A stretch of 64,000 bases of DNA from Pandoraea anhela (GCF_902459655.1 NZ_CABPSB010000018.1:1-64000), one strand, 5' to 3'. Shown: positions 8,881-19,627, counted from the stretch's first letter. The notes: a model not told the origin generated them from the sequence alone. Made by a program: numbers and translations.

Positions 8881-9858
8881 ATGACCCTGACGCTTCCTCT
8901 CTCGCCCTCCGACGATCCCGTGACGGGCGACGCACGTTTCGGTGCGCTTCGCTCGCACGATCGCTTCGACTATCTGCCGATCACGGCGCGCGACACTTAT
9001 CGCTGGCCCAACGGCGCGCGGCTGGCCGTCTATCTCGGCTTCAATCTCGAGCATTTCGCGTTCGGAGAGGGGCTGGGCGCGAATCTCGGCCCTGTCTCGC
9101 CCCAGCCGGACGTCCTCAATTACAGTTGGCGCGAATACGGCAACCGCGTCGGCGCGTGGCGCTGCCTCGATCTGTTCGACGATCTCGCGATGCCCGCTGG
9201 CATCGTGCTCAATACGTCGCTGCTCGATCACTGCCCCGAACTCGTGCGCGCGTGCGTCGCACGCGGCGACGAGTTGATCGGGCATGGCCATACCAATGCG
9301 CACCGGCAAAGCGATTTCGAGTACGCGCACGAGCGTGATCTGCTGGCGCACTGCCGCTCACGGATGACCGAGGCGACGGGTTGCACACCATCGGGATGGC
9401 TCTCGCCGTGGATCTCGGAGACGCATCACACACCGGACCTGCTGGTGCGCACCGGCTATCGCTACACGCTGAACTGGTGTCATGACGACCGCCCGGTGCG
9501 CATGCGTACGGAACATGGCGCCTTGTGGTCGGTGCCTTATCCGCAGGAGGTGAACGACATTCCGATGATCGTCGGGCGTCAAATGGACGGTGCGGCTTTC
9601 GCCGATCTGATCGCCGACAACTTCGACGAGATGTACGCGCAGGCCGAGCATCCGACACGAGGCCAGCCGCTCGTGATGGGCATTGCGCTGCATCCCTATC
9701 TGGTCGGGCAGCCGTACCGCCTGCGGCATTTGCGGCGCGCGCTCACGCCCATCGCGCAGGCGGCGCAGCGTGGCGAGATCTGGCTCGCGACGCCGGGCGA
9801 CATCGCCGCGCATGTGGCGGCCGTCGGTGAAGCCGATCCCCACGCCGTCATGGGATGA
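8881..9858 (+). CDS. Polysaccharide deacetylase-family hydrolase (PuuE-like)
   Basis: The 325-residue protein resembles the NodB-homology/PuuE branch of carbohydrate esterase family 4, which includes metal-dependent amidohydrolases acting on allantoin-type and other small amides as well as true polysaccharide deacetylases. Seen: LGFNLEHFAFGEG early, DVLNYSWREYGNRVG, ELIGHGHTNAHRQ (metal-binding HTNAH-like His pair), GWLSPWISETHHT and MGIALHPYLVGQP near the end, the usual order in this subgroup. The ATG at 8881 is preferred because the family similarity starts soon after; alternatives at 8806 (TTG) and 8812 exist and no ribosome site is strong. It diverges from the Liv/GGT operon and precedes a GntR regulator, suggesting a shared catabolic role. 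Confidence 0.82.
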   Translation: MTLTLPLSPSDDPVTGDARFGALRSHDRFDYLPITARDTYRWPNGARLAVYLGFNLEHFAFGEGLGANLGPVSPQPDVLNYSWREYGNRVGAWRCLDLFDDLAMPAGIVLNTSLLDHCPELVRACVARGDELIGHGHTNAHRQSDFEYAHERDLLAHCRSRMTEATGCTPSGWLSPWISETHHTPDLLVRTGYRYTLNWCHDDRPVRMRTEHGALWSVPYPQEVNDIPMIVGRQMDGAAFADLIADNFDEMYAQAEHPTRGQPLVMGIALHPYLVGQPYRLRHLRRALTPIAQAAQRGEIWLATPGDIAAHVAAVGEADPHAVMG

Positions 9859-9979
9859 GTGCATCATGACGCTCAGGCCCTATTGCCCGGATTGCCCCCG
9901 CCCTGCCAACGACGGGCCTTCGCGCTTATTGCCCTTGCTACCATCCTCACCTTCGTCACCATCGTCATTTTTGCCCGCC

Positions 9980-10855
9980 ATGCCAGCAGACATGTCCGCC
10001 CCGCGAGCGCGCCGCCCTGCCGCGAACGTCACCCCCGCGGCTTCCGACGCAAGCGCCACCGAATCCCGTCTCGTCGCCTTGCACGCGCCCATGGCGAACG
10101 ACGACGATCAGAGCGCCGAGACACGCATCGAGACGCACATCTACCGCACCATCGTCGATGGCGTACTCGCGCATCGACTCACCCCCGGCACGAAGCTTCC
10201 CGAGCCCGAGCTATGTCAACTGTTCGAGGTGGGGCGTGCGGTCGTGCGGCGGGTGCTGGAGCGTCTGGCGCATGATGGCATCGTCACGCTCAGGCCGAAC
10301 AAGGGGGCGGTGATCGCCGAGCCGACGCCTGAGGAAACGCGCGAAATCTTCGAAGCGCGTCGTGCGCTGGAGCGCTCGCTGGTGGAGCTTGCCGTGTCGC
10401 GCGTGACCGACGACGACCTCGCCATGCTGCGCCGTCAGCTCGATGCCGAACACGAAGCGATGCACCGCTTCGATCAGCCCTCGTGGGCACGGCTGGCAAG
10501 TGACTTCCACTTGCGCGTAGCGGCGCTGGCGGGCAACGCCGTGTTGCTGCGTTACCTCACCGAGCTGATCTCGCGGTGCTCGCTTATCGTCGGGCTGTAC
10601 GAGCCACCCGGCTATGCGCCTTGCGAACACGACGAGCACGCGGCGATCGTGGCTTGTATCGAGCAACGTGACGCCACCGGCGCCATCGCCCGCATGCAGT
10701 CGCATCTCGAGGAACTCGAGCGCCGCATCGAGACGACCCGCATGCGCGGGCAGAAGAGTCTGGCGTCGCTGCTCGGTTTGCCGGAAGTCGCGGCAACCGA
10801 AGCGGCCATGCCGCCGTCGGTCCCGACCAAACGCGCGGGCCGCAAACGCGCCTGA
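9980..10855 (+). CDS. GntR-family transcriptional regulator (FCD ligand domain)
   Basis: The protein has an N-terminal winged helix (HIYRTIVDGVLAHRLTPGTKLPE, then ELCQLFEVGRAVVRRVLERLAHDG) followed by an all-helical FCD-type effector domain (TPEETREIFEARRALE, DFHLRVAALAGNAVLLRYL), as in FadR-subfamily regulators of catabolic operons. The start is uncertain: ATG at 9866, 9980, 9992 and 10091 are all in frame and none has a clear ribosome site; the DNA-binding domain begins about 45 codons after 9980. It lies between the deacetylase-like gene and the flavin-reductase-like gene, and is the obvious candidate to control both these and the divergent Liv/GGT operon. Confidence 0.85.
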   Translation: MPADMSAPRARRPAANVTPAASDASATESRLVALHAPMANDDDQSAETRIETHIYRTIVDGVLAHRLTPGTKLPEPELCQLFEVGRAVVRRVLERLAHDGIVTLRPNKGAVIAEPTPEETREIFEARRALERSLVELAVSRVTDDDLAMLRRQLDAEHEAMHRFDQPSWARLASDFHLRVAALAGNAVLLRYLTELISRCSLIVGLYEPPGYAPCEHDEHAAIVACIEQRDATGAIARMQSHLEELERRIETTRMRGQKSLASLLGLPEVAATEAAMPPSVPTKRAGRKRA

Positions 10856-10864
10856 GGAGAACGC

Positions 10865-11500
10865 ATGGAAATCGACTTCCGCGAAATCACGGCCTATCAG
10901 CGCTACAAGCTGATGGCCAGCCTGATCGTGCCGCGTCCGATCGCACTCGTCACGACGATCAACGACGGCGGCACCGTCAACGCCGCGCCGTTCTCGATGT
11001 TCAACATGTTGGGCGAAGAACCGCCGATCGTGATGCTCTCGATCAACCGTCTCGACGACGATTCGCTCAAGGACACCGCGACGAACATCCTGCGAGACCG
11101 GGAGTACGTCGTGCATCTGACCGACGAGGCGATGACCGCCCGCATGCACGCATGCGGTGAACGGCTGCCGCCGACGCAAAGCGAACTGGTGCATGCGGGA
11201 CTTACGCCGGTCGCGAGCCGTCTCGTGAAACCGCCCCGTATCGCCGAAGCGCCGGTGGCGTTCGAATGCACGTTATGGGAGACACTGGAGACGCCGAGCC
11301 GCCACATCTTTATCGGACGCGTCGAGCGCATGCACGCCCGGGACGAACTGATCGACACCGAGACATGGCGCGTGCGCTTGCAGAACTATTTCCCCGTGGG
11401 ACGCTTCGGCGCGAGCTTCTACGTCGACACGCGCAATCGCTTCTCGCTGGAGCAGCAAGACGGCCAGCCCACCGCCACGACCGCCGTCGACGAAATGTGA
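10865..11500 (+). CDS. Flavin reductase-like, FMN-binding split-barrel protein
   Basis: This 211-residue member of the flavin reductase-like domain family (DIM6/NTAB-type) opens with LIVPRPIALVTTIND and VNAAPFSMFNMLGEEPPIVMLS, the FMN-binding segment of the fold. Homologues reduce flavin for a partner monooxygenase or bind FMN in uncharacterised catabolic clusters. A GAGGAGA site overlaps the stop codon of the GntR gene and sets the ATG at 10865. No partner oxygenase gene is adjacent, so a stand-alone redox role is possible. Weak GC hairpins follow (for example GGGCGC 11542-11547 with GCGCCC 11554-11559) without a T tract. Confidence 0.85.
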   Translation: MEIDFREITAYQRYKLMASLIVPRPIALVTTINDGGTVNAAPFSMFNMLGEEPPIVMLSINRLDDDSLKDTATNILRDREYVVHLTDEAMTARMHACGERLPPTQSELVHAGLTPVASRLVKPPRIAEAPVAFECTLWETLETPSRHIFIGRVERMHARDELIDTETWRVRLQNYFPVGRFGASFYVDTRNRFSLEQQDGQPTATTAVDEM

Positions 11501-12108
11501 GCGCCTCCGAAGGGGCGCCACGGGGGGCGGCGTCGGCATTGGGGCGCGACGCTGCGCCCGACACCGTGATCGTTGCCTGCGTCCGGCCGCGTCCTTCCGC
11601 TGTTCAGCCTTCCTGCTTCCTGTTTTTCCCTCCTCACGTCTTCCCGCTTTCGGTGCGCGGTGCGCTCGCCGCATGGCTCAGCATTTTCGTCGTCGGATCC
11701 ATCGTGCAGTTTTTGTGGCTGCGTTCGCAGCGCAGCCCCTGATCGAAAGCCGACGCCTGAAATTACCGAAGATCGCCGATGCCGATAATTCAACGACCCG
11801 CGTCGATTTCATCCACGATAAATTCATTTCAACACCGCGGATATTCATCCGATCGGCTTGAGGGTTGACGCTAAGTCTCGGTCGCGTCGGAATTAATTGT
11901 GCCGATTTTGTGAAATAAAACCAGATAAAAACGAGCGGGATACGGCATTGCGTTTTAACAGGCGCAACATCGCTTCGCATCCCCGAAAACCATGATTTCT
12001 CGGGCTTTCGGGGCACCTCGGCAAATCCGGCATCGATCGGCTAGAGTGTATTGACGCGCAATGGAAATGCGCTATTTGTCGAATTATTAAAACGAGGAGA
12101 CTGCTGCG
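11501..12108. other. Intergenic region upstream of the DUF3311/symporter pair
   Basis: This stretch of about 600 bases holds no gene I can support. The first 250 bases are GC-rich with small hairpins that could end the preceding operon. From about 11750 it becomes AT-richer and probably carries the promoter for the small DUF3311 gene. Several short open frames exist on both strands, but none has a ribosome site or recognisable composition. Confidence 0.5.
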
Positions 12109-12288
12109 ATGCGGTTATTGCTGTTGCTGCCGTTCATCGGCTTGTTGTGGGTGCCGTTCTACAACCGCGAATTGCCTACGCTTTGGGGATTCCCCTTCTT
12201 CTACTGGTATCAGTTTGCCTGGGTGCCGCTGACCTCTTTGCTCATCTGGATCGTGTTCCGCGATGGTCTGAAAAAAGGGGACGTGTAA
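12109..12288 (+). CDS. DUF3311 small membrane protein, symporter partner
   Basis: A 59-residue hydrophobic protein, MRLLLLLPFIGLLWVPFYNR to the end RDGLKKGDV, with two predicted membrane segments, matches the DUF3311 pattern (PFYNRxxPxLWGFPFFYWYQ). Such proteins are typically encoded immediately before sodium:solute symporters. The CGAGGAGACTGCTGCG stretch before the ATG supplies a ribosome site. Its TAA is directly followed by the ATG of the symporter with no spacer, so the two are almost certainly co-translated. A role as a small subunit or assembly partner is inferred from this conserved pairing, not shown. Confidence 0.88.
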   Translation: MRLLLLLPFIGLLWVPFYNRELPTLWGFPFFYWYQFAWVPLTSLLIWIVFRDGLKKGDV

Positions 12289-13782
12289 ATGGGTACCGGT
12301 ATCAACTGGACCGCGCTGGCGGTCTTCGTGTTTTTCTTCATCCTCGTGACTGTCATGGGGTTCTGGGCGTCGCGCTGGATGGCCGGGCCGTCGCACAAAG
12401 GCGCGCATCTGGATGAGTGGGGGCTGGGCGGGCGTAACTTCGGCGCGTGGATCACCTGGTTCCTCGTCGGCGGGGACTTCTACACCGCTTATACCGTGAT
12501 CGCTGTGCCGGCGCTGGTCTACGCGGTCGGCGCTTACGGCTTCTTCGCGTTGCCGTACACGATTCTCGTCTACCCGATCGTCTTCCTCATCATGCCGAAG
12601 CTGTGGCAAGCGGCGCACAAGGCGGGACATGTGACGGCGGCCGACGTCGTGTTCGGTCGCTATCAGTCGCGTCCGCTGGAGTTCGCGATTGCGCTCACCG
12701 GCGTTGTCGCGACGATGCCGTACATCGCGCTGCAACTGATCGGGATGGAGGTCGTCATCAAAGCGCTGGGGCTGACCGGCGAATTGCCGCTGCTCGCCGC
12801 CTTCGTGATCCTCGCGCTGTACACCTACTCGGCGGGCCTGCGAGCACCGGCGCTGATCGCGTTCGTCAAGGATCTGATGATCTACATCGTCGTGCTGGTG
12901 GCGGTGGTCGTGGTGCCGGCCAAGCTGGGCGGGTATGGCGTGGTATTCGATTCGGCGCGCGACGCTTTCGCGAACAAGGGCGGTGCGACGGGGCTGACGC
13001 TCAAGCCGGCGCAGTTCCTGCCGTTCGCCACGCTTGCGCTCGGCTCGGCGATGGCGGCCTTCATGTATCCGCACACGCTCACGGGCATCTTCGCTGCGAA
13101 GGATGCCAACACGATTCGCAAGAATGCCGTGTTCCTGCCGGCCTACACCGTGCTGCTCGGCCTGATTGCGTTGCTCGGCTTCATGGCGTATGCCGCCGGC
13201 GTGAAGGTGCAGACCAACAACGATGTGGTGCCGGCGTTGTTCAACGGTCTGTTCCCGAGCTGGTTCGCGGGCTTCGCGTTCGCCGCCATCGCCATCGGTG
13301 CGCTGGTGCCGGCGGCGGTGATGTCCATCGGCGCATCGAACTTGTTCACGCGCAACTTCTGGAAGCCTTACGTCAACCCGGGGATTTCGAACGAGGGGGA
13401 AGCGAAGGTCGCCAAGGTCGTGTCGCTGCTGGTGAAGCTGGGCGCGCTGGTGTTCATCCTCTTCCTGCCGACCCAATTCGCGCTGGATCTGCAATTGCTC
13501 GGCGGTGTCTGGATCCTTCAGACGTTCCCGGCGCTGGTGTTCGGCCTGTTCGTGGGCTGGTTCGGCGCGCGCGCGCTGCTCACCGGCTGGGCCTTCGGCA
13601 TCGTATGCGGTAGCTGGCTGGCGTTTGCGGACGGTATCAAGCCGGTGCACACGTTCACGCTCGGCGGCGACAAGTATTCGATTTACACGGGCCTGGTCGC
13701 GCTGGCGGTGAACATCGTCGTCGCCGTGATCGCGAACGTGGTGCTCGGCAAGGGGACGCGTCCGGCGCTGCGCAACGCCTGA
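12289..13782 (+). CDS. Sodium:solute symporter (SSS family, monocarboxylate-type)
   Basis: The 497-residue inner-membrane transporter has about 13 hydrophobic segments and family features such as FLVGGDFYTAYTVIAVPALVYAVGAYGFFALPY and GRYQSRPLE near residues 60-130. Within the SSS family, members preceded by DUF3311 are often annotated as MctP-like monocarboxylate uptake systems. The substrate is inferred from that grouping and could be another organic acid. It follows the DUF3311 gene directly, and an aromatic ring-cleavage dioxygenase gene lies 125 bases downstream, so an organic or aromatic acid is plausible. Confidence 0.9.
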   Translation: MGTGINWTALAVFVFFFILVTVMGFWASRWMAGPSHKGAHLDEWGLGGRNFGAWITWFLVGGDFYTAYTVIAVPALVYAVGAYGFFALPYTILVYPIVFLIMPKLWQAAHKAGHVTAADVVFGRYQSRPLEFAIALTGVVATMPYIALQLIGMEVVIKALGLTGELPLLAAFVILALYTYSAGLRAPALIAFVKDLMIYIVVLVAVVVVPAKLGGYGVVFDSARDAFANKGGATGLTLKPAQFLPFATLALGSAMAAFMYPHTLTGIFAAKDANTIRKNAVFLPAYTVLLGLIALLGFMAYAAGVKVQTNNDVVPALFNGLFPSWFAGFAFAAIAIGALVPAAVMSIGASNLFTRNFWKPYVNPGISNEGEAKVAKVVSLLVKLGALVFILFLPTQFALDLQLLGGVWILQTFPALVFGLFVGWFGARALLTGWAFGIVCGSWLAFADGIKPVHTFTLGGDKYSIYTGLVALAVNIVVAVIANVVLGKGTRPALRNA

Positions 13783-13800
13783 ACGCCGATTGCGCCTTGC

Positions 13801-13870
13801 GTATCGTCGCCTTGGCGACGTGATACCTGGCTGCGGTCGCCACGCGCGGGGCTTCCCACGCGCGGCGACC
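13801..13870. other. Two strong hairpins between symporter and dioxygenase genes
   Basis: The first hairpin (about 13800-13827) pairs GTCGCC with GGCGAC across a TT loop and is extended by GTATC/GATAC. The second pairs GGTCGCC (13835-13841) with GGCGACC (13864-13870) and continues inwards with a few mismatches. Neither is followed by a T run. They may slow or end symporter transcription, protect an mRNA end, or be incidental to the high GC. Confidence 0.45.
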
Positions 13871-13907
13871 GGCCAAGCGGCGATTTTCCCGATATCAAGG
13901 ACATTCG

Positions 13908-14759
13908 ATGCGCAATCTCGACCAGCACACGATTACGCAGGAGGTGATCGACCGACTCGTCGATACCCCCGACCCGCGCCTCAAGGAGGTTTTCAGCAGC
14001 CTGATTCGCCATCTTCACGACTTCGCCCGCGACGTTAGCCTGACGGAAGACGAATGGGCCAGAGGCATCGCCTTCCTGACGGCAACCGGGCACAAATGCG
14101 ACGCCAAGCGCCAGGAGTTCATTCTGCTGAGCGACGTGCTGGGTCTGTCGATGCTGACGGTCGCGATGAACAACGCGAAGCCGCCGCAATGCACGGAAGC
14201 GACGGTCTTCGGGCCGTTCTTCGTCGACGATGCACCGCACTACGACAACGGCAGCGATGTCGCCAACGGCGCGGCGGGTGAGCCTTGCGAAGTGAGCGGC
14301 ACGATTCGCGATCCCGAAGGACGCGCCGTTGCCGGCGCGAAGATCGATGTCTGGCAAGCGGATGCGCAGGGGCTTTACGACGTGCAGCGCGACGAACTCG
14401 ATCGGCCTCAGGCACGCGGCGTGCTCCATGCGGACAGCGAAGGGCGTTACCACTTCCACAGTGTGCTGGCCGAGGCGTACCCGATTCCCACGGACGGACC
14501 CGTCGGCGAGTTTCTGGCGGCAACGGGCCGGCATCCGTGGCGTCCCGCGCACCTGCACTTCCGGATCGAAGCGCCGGGCTATGAGACCCTCGTCACGCAT
14601 GTGTTTCGCGAAGACGACCGGTGGCTCGATTCGGATGCCGTCTTCGGCGTGCGACAGTCGCTTATCGCGCCGTGGGTGCGGCGCGACGACGGTAGCTATT
14701 CGCTGCGATACGACTTCGTCCTGAATCCGGAGACAGCCCCTGTGTCGCAAGCTCGCTGA
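13908..14759 (+). CDS. Intradiol ring-cleavage dioxygenase (hydroxyquinol/catechol 1,2-type)
   Basis: This 283-residue non-haem Fe(III) enzyme opens catechol-type rings between the hydroxyls. The N-terminal dimerisation helices (1-100) and the dioxygenase core are present. The four iron ligands can be read as Tyr157 (GLYDVQ), Tyr191 (EAYPIPTDG), His215 and His217 (RPAHLHF), with the spacing seen in CatA-type enzymes. Length and the PTDGPVG segment fit the hydroxyquinol 1,2-dioxygenase branch better than long protocatechuate forms, but the substrate is not certain. AAGGA precedes the ATG. It sits between a symporter and a Liv-type ABC operon, both possible uptake routes for an aromatic acid. 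No maleylacetate reductase or hydroxylase gene is next to it. Confidence 0.88.
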   Translation: MRNLDQHTITQEVIDRLVDTPDPRLKEVFSSLIRHLHDFARDVSLTEDEWARGIAFLTATGHKCDAKRQEFILLSDVLGLSMLTVAMNNAKPPQCTEATVFGPFFVDDAPHYDNGSDVANGAAGEPCEVSGTIRDPEGRAVAGAKIDVWQADAQGLYDVQRDELDRPQARGVLHADSEGRYHFHSVLAEAYPIPTDGPVGEFLAATGRHPWRPAHLHFRIEAPGYETLVTHVFREDDRWLDSDAVFGVRQSLIAPWVRRDDGSYSLRYDFVLNPETAPVSQAR

Positions 14760-14927
14760 TGCGTTGCGAACGGCCAGCGCACCGCCGCGTGCGCGCCGCA
14801 CAGCATTGCATTCCCGTAGCGCGCGCATAAGCTTTGCGAAAACGATTGCTTCGCCGGTGTCGGACGCGGCCGTAGGATCTGAGCTTTCCCTCGGTTCCTA
14901 CCTCGCACGCTTGTGAAGGCCGTCACC

Positions 14928-16193
<1,266 letters not shown>

Positions 16194-16269
16194 GCGCCAA
16201 TGAGTGCAGTAAGCGCTGATGGGCGCAAGTCTGCGCGACGCCACACGTCGCAACGTTCGGGATGACGTC

Positions 16270-18021
16270 ATGGGTTCATGGTTCGATTACACGATCAACG
16301 GGTTGATCGTCGGCAATATTTACGCGCTGCTGGCCGTAGGGCTGGCGTTGATCTTCGGCGTTTCGCATCTGATCAACTTCGCCCACGGCGCCGTGTACTC
16401 GGTCGGCGCGTTCCTGGGATGGGTCGCGATCACCTATTTGCATACCCCGCTGCTGGCGACGCTCGCCATCGTCGCGATCGGGTGCGCGTTACTCGGCGCG
16501 GCCATCGAACGGCTCGCGCTGCGGCCGCTGCAAAACGCCCCGCGCATTGCACCGCTGCTCGCCACCATCGGCGTGTCCATCGTGATCGACCAGTGCGTGC
16601 TGCTCGGCTTCGGCGCGGACCCGCGCGCGCTGCCGAATCCACTGCCGGACTGGCGGTTGTCCATCGGCGGCGGCAACATCGGCGCGCTCGACCTGCTCAT
16701 CGCCGGTGTCGGTATCGGCACCGCCGCTCTCCTGTTCGGCTTTCTACGCTTCACGCGACTGGGCTGGGCCGTGCGCGCGACCGCGCAGGACCGCGATGCC
16801 GCCCGTCAGATGGGCGTGGACGTCGACATCGTCAACAGCACCGTCTTTGCGATTGCGGGCGCGCTGGGCGGCGTGGCGGGCATGCTCGTCGGCATGTATT
16901 ACAACAGTATCGATCCCTCGATGAGCTATCAGGCAACGCTCAAGGGCGTGGTCGCACAGGTGATCGGCGGCGTGGGCAATGTGCCCGGCGCGATTGCCGG
17001 TAGCTTGCTGCTCGGCGTGATCGAGAGCTGGGGAGTCGGGCTGCTCGGATCGAGCTACCGGAACCTGTTCGCCTATGTGTTGCTGATCGTCGTGCTCGTG
17101 TGGCGGCCCAACGGGCTGTTCTCGCGCTCGGCGACGCGCGCTCCGGAACCGTTGACGGGCACGTTCATCGCACCGAGCCGGCCGGTCGTCATCCGCCCTC
17201 GCTGGTGGGTACTGGCGTTTGCGGTGGCGGCGTTGTTGCCGCTCGCGCCGTCTTCGGCCGTTGGCGATTACCTGCTGCGCACACTGACGAACGCATGGCT
17301 GTACGGCTTGCTGGCGCTGTCGCTGCTCGCGCTCGATGCGGGATGGCCTGTGCTCGGGGCGATCCTCGCGGCCAGCGTCGTAACCGGCGTGATCGGTGCG
17401 CTGCTGGTCTGGCCGGCGTTCCGGCTGCGCGGCCATTACGTGTCGATTGCGACGCTGGGCATCGGCGAAATCGTGGCGCTCGTCGTGCTCAACGGCGGCA
17501 GCATCACGCGCGGCCCCATCGGCGTGGCAGGGGTTCCGCCGTTGTCGCTGGGTGGCTACGAAGTGCTCGACGTTCGCGGCCAGTACTGGATCGCGCTGGC
17601 AGTGCTGGGGGCGCTCTCGCTCGCGCTATGGCGGCTTCTCGGCTCCCACCTCGGACGGACTTGGCGCGCCATGCGCGACGACGACGTGGCGGCACGCGCG
17701 CAAGGTATCGCACTCGATCGCTATAAAGGGCTCGCCTTCGGCATTGCCGGGGCGGTGGCCGGCATGGGCGGCGCGATCATGGCGCACATTTTCTCTTACA
17801 TCAATCACGAGACGTTCACGTCGCAGGTGTCCGTGCTGGCGATCACGATGGTCATTCTCGGCGGGCTGGGCAATCTTGCCGGTGCCGCGCTCGGCGCCCT
17901 CGCGCTGATCGGTCTGCCGGAGTGGTTCCGGGCGCTTGCCGACTATCGCATGCTGATTTACGGGGTGGCGCTGCTGCTCCTGATCCGCTTCCGTCCTCAA
18001 GGTTTGCTGGGAACCCGCTGA
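16270..18021 (+). CDS. LivH-LivM fusion permease, LivM half apparently lacking a conserved segment
   Basis: The protein of about 583 residues joins a complete LivH-type permease (1 to about 290, with [16 protein letters not shown] and [18 protein letters not shown]) to a LivM-type permease (about 315-583, ending [21 protein letters not shown]). LivM proteins normally continue from the ALSLN helix into a GxxGQxSxGHxxFxxIGAY segment. Here the sequence goes from YGLLALSL directly to [14 protein letters not shown] (about 17311-17345), so roughly 25-30 residues and one membrane segment seem to be missing without a frameshift. The transporter may be inactive or unusual. Start chosen at 16270 ([11 protein letters not shown]). 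The LivG start overlaps this stop by one base (TGATG). Confidence 0.88.
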   Translation: MGSWFDYTINGLIVGNIYALLAVGLALIFGVSHLINFAHGAVYSVGAFLGWVAITYLHTPLLATLAIVAIGCALLGAAIERLALRPLQNAPRIAPLLATIGVSIVIDQCVLLGFGADPRALPNPLPDWRLSIGGGNIGALDLLIAGVGIGTAALLFGFLRFTRLGWAVRATAQDRDAARQMGVDVDIVNSTVFAIAGALGGVAGMLVGMYYNSIDPSMSYQATLKGVVAQVIGGVGNVPGAIAGSLLLGVIESWGVGLLGSSYRNLFAYVLLIVVLVWRPNGLFSRSATRAPEPLTGTFIAPSRPVVIRPRWWVLAFAVAALLPLAPSSAVGDYLLRTLTNAWLYGLLALSLLALDAGWPVLGAILAASVVTGVIGALLVWPAFRLRGHYVSIATLGIGEIVALVVLNGGSITRGPIGVAGVPPLSLGGYEVLDVRGQYWIALAVLGALSLALWRLLGSHLGRTWRAMRDDDVAARAQGIALDRYKGLAFGIAGAVAGMGGAIMAHIFSYINHETFTSQVSVLAITMVILGGLGNLAGAALGALALIGLPEWFRALADYRMLIYGVALLLLIRFRPQGLLGTR

Positions 18022-18899
18022 TGGCTTCGTTACTACAGATCGATGGCCTCACGCGCCGCTTCGGCGGGCTGACGGCGCTCGCGCCGCTCACGCTTCACGT
18101 GAGCGAAGGCGAACTCGTGAGCGTGATCGGCCCCAACGGCGCGGGCAAGACGACATTGTTCAATGTCGTGAGCGGCGCGGATCGTCCGGACAGCGGCCGC
18201 GTCACGCTCGCCGGGCGTGATATCACCGGCTGGACACCGGAAGCGGTCGCCCGCGTCGGGCTGGCTCGCACGTTTCAGCACGGACGCGTCTTCGCGAACC
18301 TGTCTGTGCTCGATAACGTGCTCGTCGGCGCGCATACGAAGCTGCAGGCGGTGATACCGGGGCGAGGGCTCGCACGGTGGTCGGGACCCGTCGCAGAGTT
18401 GCTGCTGGCGCTGCTGCGCCCGCGTTCGGTGCGCGCCGAAGAGGCGGCGCTTCGCGAACAGGCGCTGGCGTTGATCGCGCGCTTCGGCGAGCGTCTGACG
18501 CCACGTCTGGATCACCCGACGCACAGCCTGTCGTATGCGAACCGCAGACGCGTAGAGATCGCGCGGGCGCTGGCGTCGCAGCCGCGTATTCTCCTGCTCG
18601 ACGAACCGACGGCGGGCATGAACCCCAGCGAGACGGCGCAAATGCAGACGCTCATCGCGGAACTCAAATCGGAAGGGCACACGATCCTGTTGATCGAACA
18701 CAAGCTCGAGATGGTCATGGCGCTGTCGGACCGGGTGATCGTGATGGACGACGGTCACAAGATCGCGGAAGGGCTGCCGGAGCAGGTGCGACAGGATCCG
18801 CGCGTCATCGAAGCCTACCTCGGCACGCGTTACGCGCAGAACGCAGTGCACGCAGACGCGACGGGGAACGATAGCCAAAGGAATAGGGAAGCCGCATGA
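18021..18899 (+). CDS. livG: Liv-type ABC transporter ATP-binding protein LivG
   Basis: This 292-residue cytoplasmic ATPase energises the adjoining permease. It has GPNGAGKTT (Walker A), the Q-loop segment ARTFQHGRVF, a degenerate LivG signature (LSYANRRRVEIARAL), Walker B LLLDEP followed by TAGMNPSET, and the H-loop IEHKLEMVM. These are the expected LivG order. The insert before the signature (about residues 105-165) is a little long and Arg-rich. The ATG overlaps the permease stop by one base, and its own stop overlaps livF by four, giving a tightly coupled operon. Confidence 0.92.
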   Translation: MASLLQIDGLTRRFGGLTALAPLTLHVSEGELVSVIGPNGAGKTTLFNVVSGADRPDSGRVTLAGRDITGWTPEAVARVGLARTFQHGRVFANLSVLDNVLVGAHTKLQAVIPGRGLARWSGPVAELLLALLRPRSVRAEEAALREQALALIARFGERLTPRLDHPTHSLSYANRRRVEIARALASQPRILLLDEPTAGMNPSETAQMQTLIAELKSEGHTILLIEHKLEMVMALSDRVIVMDDGHKIAEGLPEQVRQDPRVIEAYLGTRYAQNAVHADATGNDSQRNREAA

Positions 18900-19627
18900 G
18901 TCTGCTGGAACTGTCGGGGATCGACACGTATTACGGCGCGTCGCAGGTCCATTTCGACCTCGGATTCTCGATCGACGAGGGCAAGATCGTCTGTCTGCTG
19001 GGGGGCAACGCGAGCGGGAAGTCGACGACGATGAAGATCGTACTGGGCTTGCATGCGCCGCGTCGCGGCACGGTACGCTTCGCGGGTGAGGACATTACCG
19101 GACTCAAAACGCCTGCCATCGTGAGGCGTGGCATCGGTTCGGTGCCCGAGGCGCGGCGTCTGTTCGGCGCCATGACCGTGCGTGAGAACCTGCTCATGGG
19201 GGCGTATGCGCGTCGCGACAAGGCGGCGATACAGGACGACTACGAACGTATGCTGGCGCTGTTCCCGCGCCTGAAAGCGCGGCTGACGTTCGCGGCGGGC
19301 GCGCTTTCGGGCGGTGAGCAGCAAATGGTCGCCATGGCGCGGGCGTTGATGGGCAGGCCGCGTCTGCTATGCATGGACGAGCCGACGATGGGCCTGTCAC
19401 CGCGCTACGTCGATCACGTGCTGGCATTGATTCAGACAGTCAACAAGGGCGGTGTGACGGTCTTCATGGTCGAGCAGAACGCGAACCTTGCGCTGGCGAT
19501 CGCGCACGACGCCTACGTGCTTCAGACCGGCCGCATCGTGTTGCACGGCGATGCCCGCACGTTGCTCGACGATCCGCGTGTTCAGGACGCATACCTCGGT
19601 GGCAATCCGGGCACGGCGTCGCACTAA
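18896..19627 (+). CDS. livF: Liv-type ABC transporter ATP-binding protein LivF
   Basis: This 243-residue second ATPase of the transporter pairs with LivG. Motifs are Walker A GGNASGKST (Ser replaces the usual Gly after Ala), PEARRLFGAMTVREN, the signature LSGGEQQMVAMARALM, Walker B LLCMDEPTMGLSP and FMVEQNANLALAIA. The length is normal for LivF. ATGA overlap with livG shows coupling. It is the last gene of the operon; no hairpin with a T run follows, and the next 110 bases carry the promoter of the next gene. Confidence 0.92.
   Translation: MSLLELSGIDTYYGASQVHFDLGFSIDEGKIVCLLGGNASGKSTTMKIVLGLHAPRRGTVRFAGEDITGLKTPAIVRRGIGSVPEARRLFGAMTVRENLLMGAYARRDKAAIQDDYERMLALFPRLKARLTFAAGALSGGEQQMVAMARALMGRPRLLCMDEPTMGLSPRYVDHVLALIQTVNKGGVTVFMVEQNANLALAIAHDAYVLQTGRIVLHGDARTLLDDPRVQDAYLGGNPGTASH

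Noticed and set aside
11573-11861. Short plus-strand open frames between the flavin-reductase-like and DUF3311 genes
   Set aside because: No ribosome site, no recognisable composition, overlapping each other in different frames.
12115-13650. Long open frame on the minus strand opposite the sodium symporter
   Set aside because: Arg/His/Gln-rich translation typical of the antisense of a GC-rich membrane protein gene; the plus strand encodes a clear SSS transporter.
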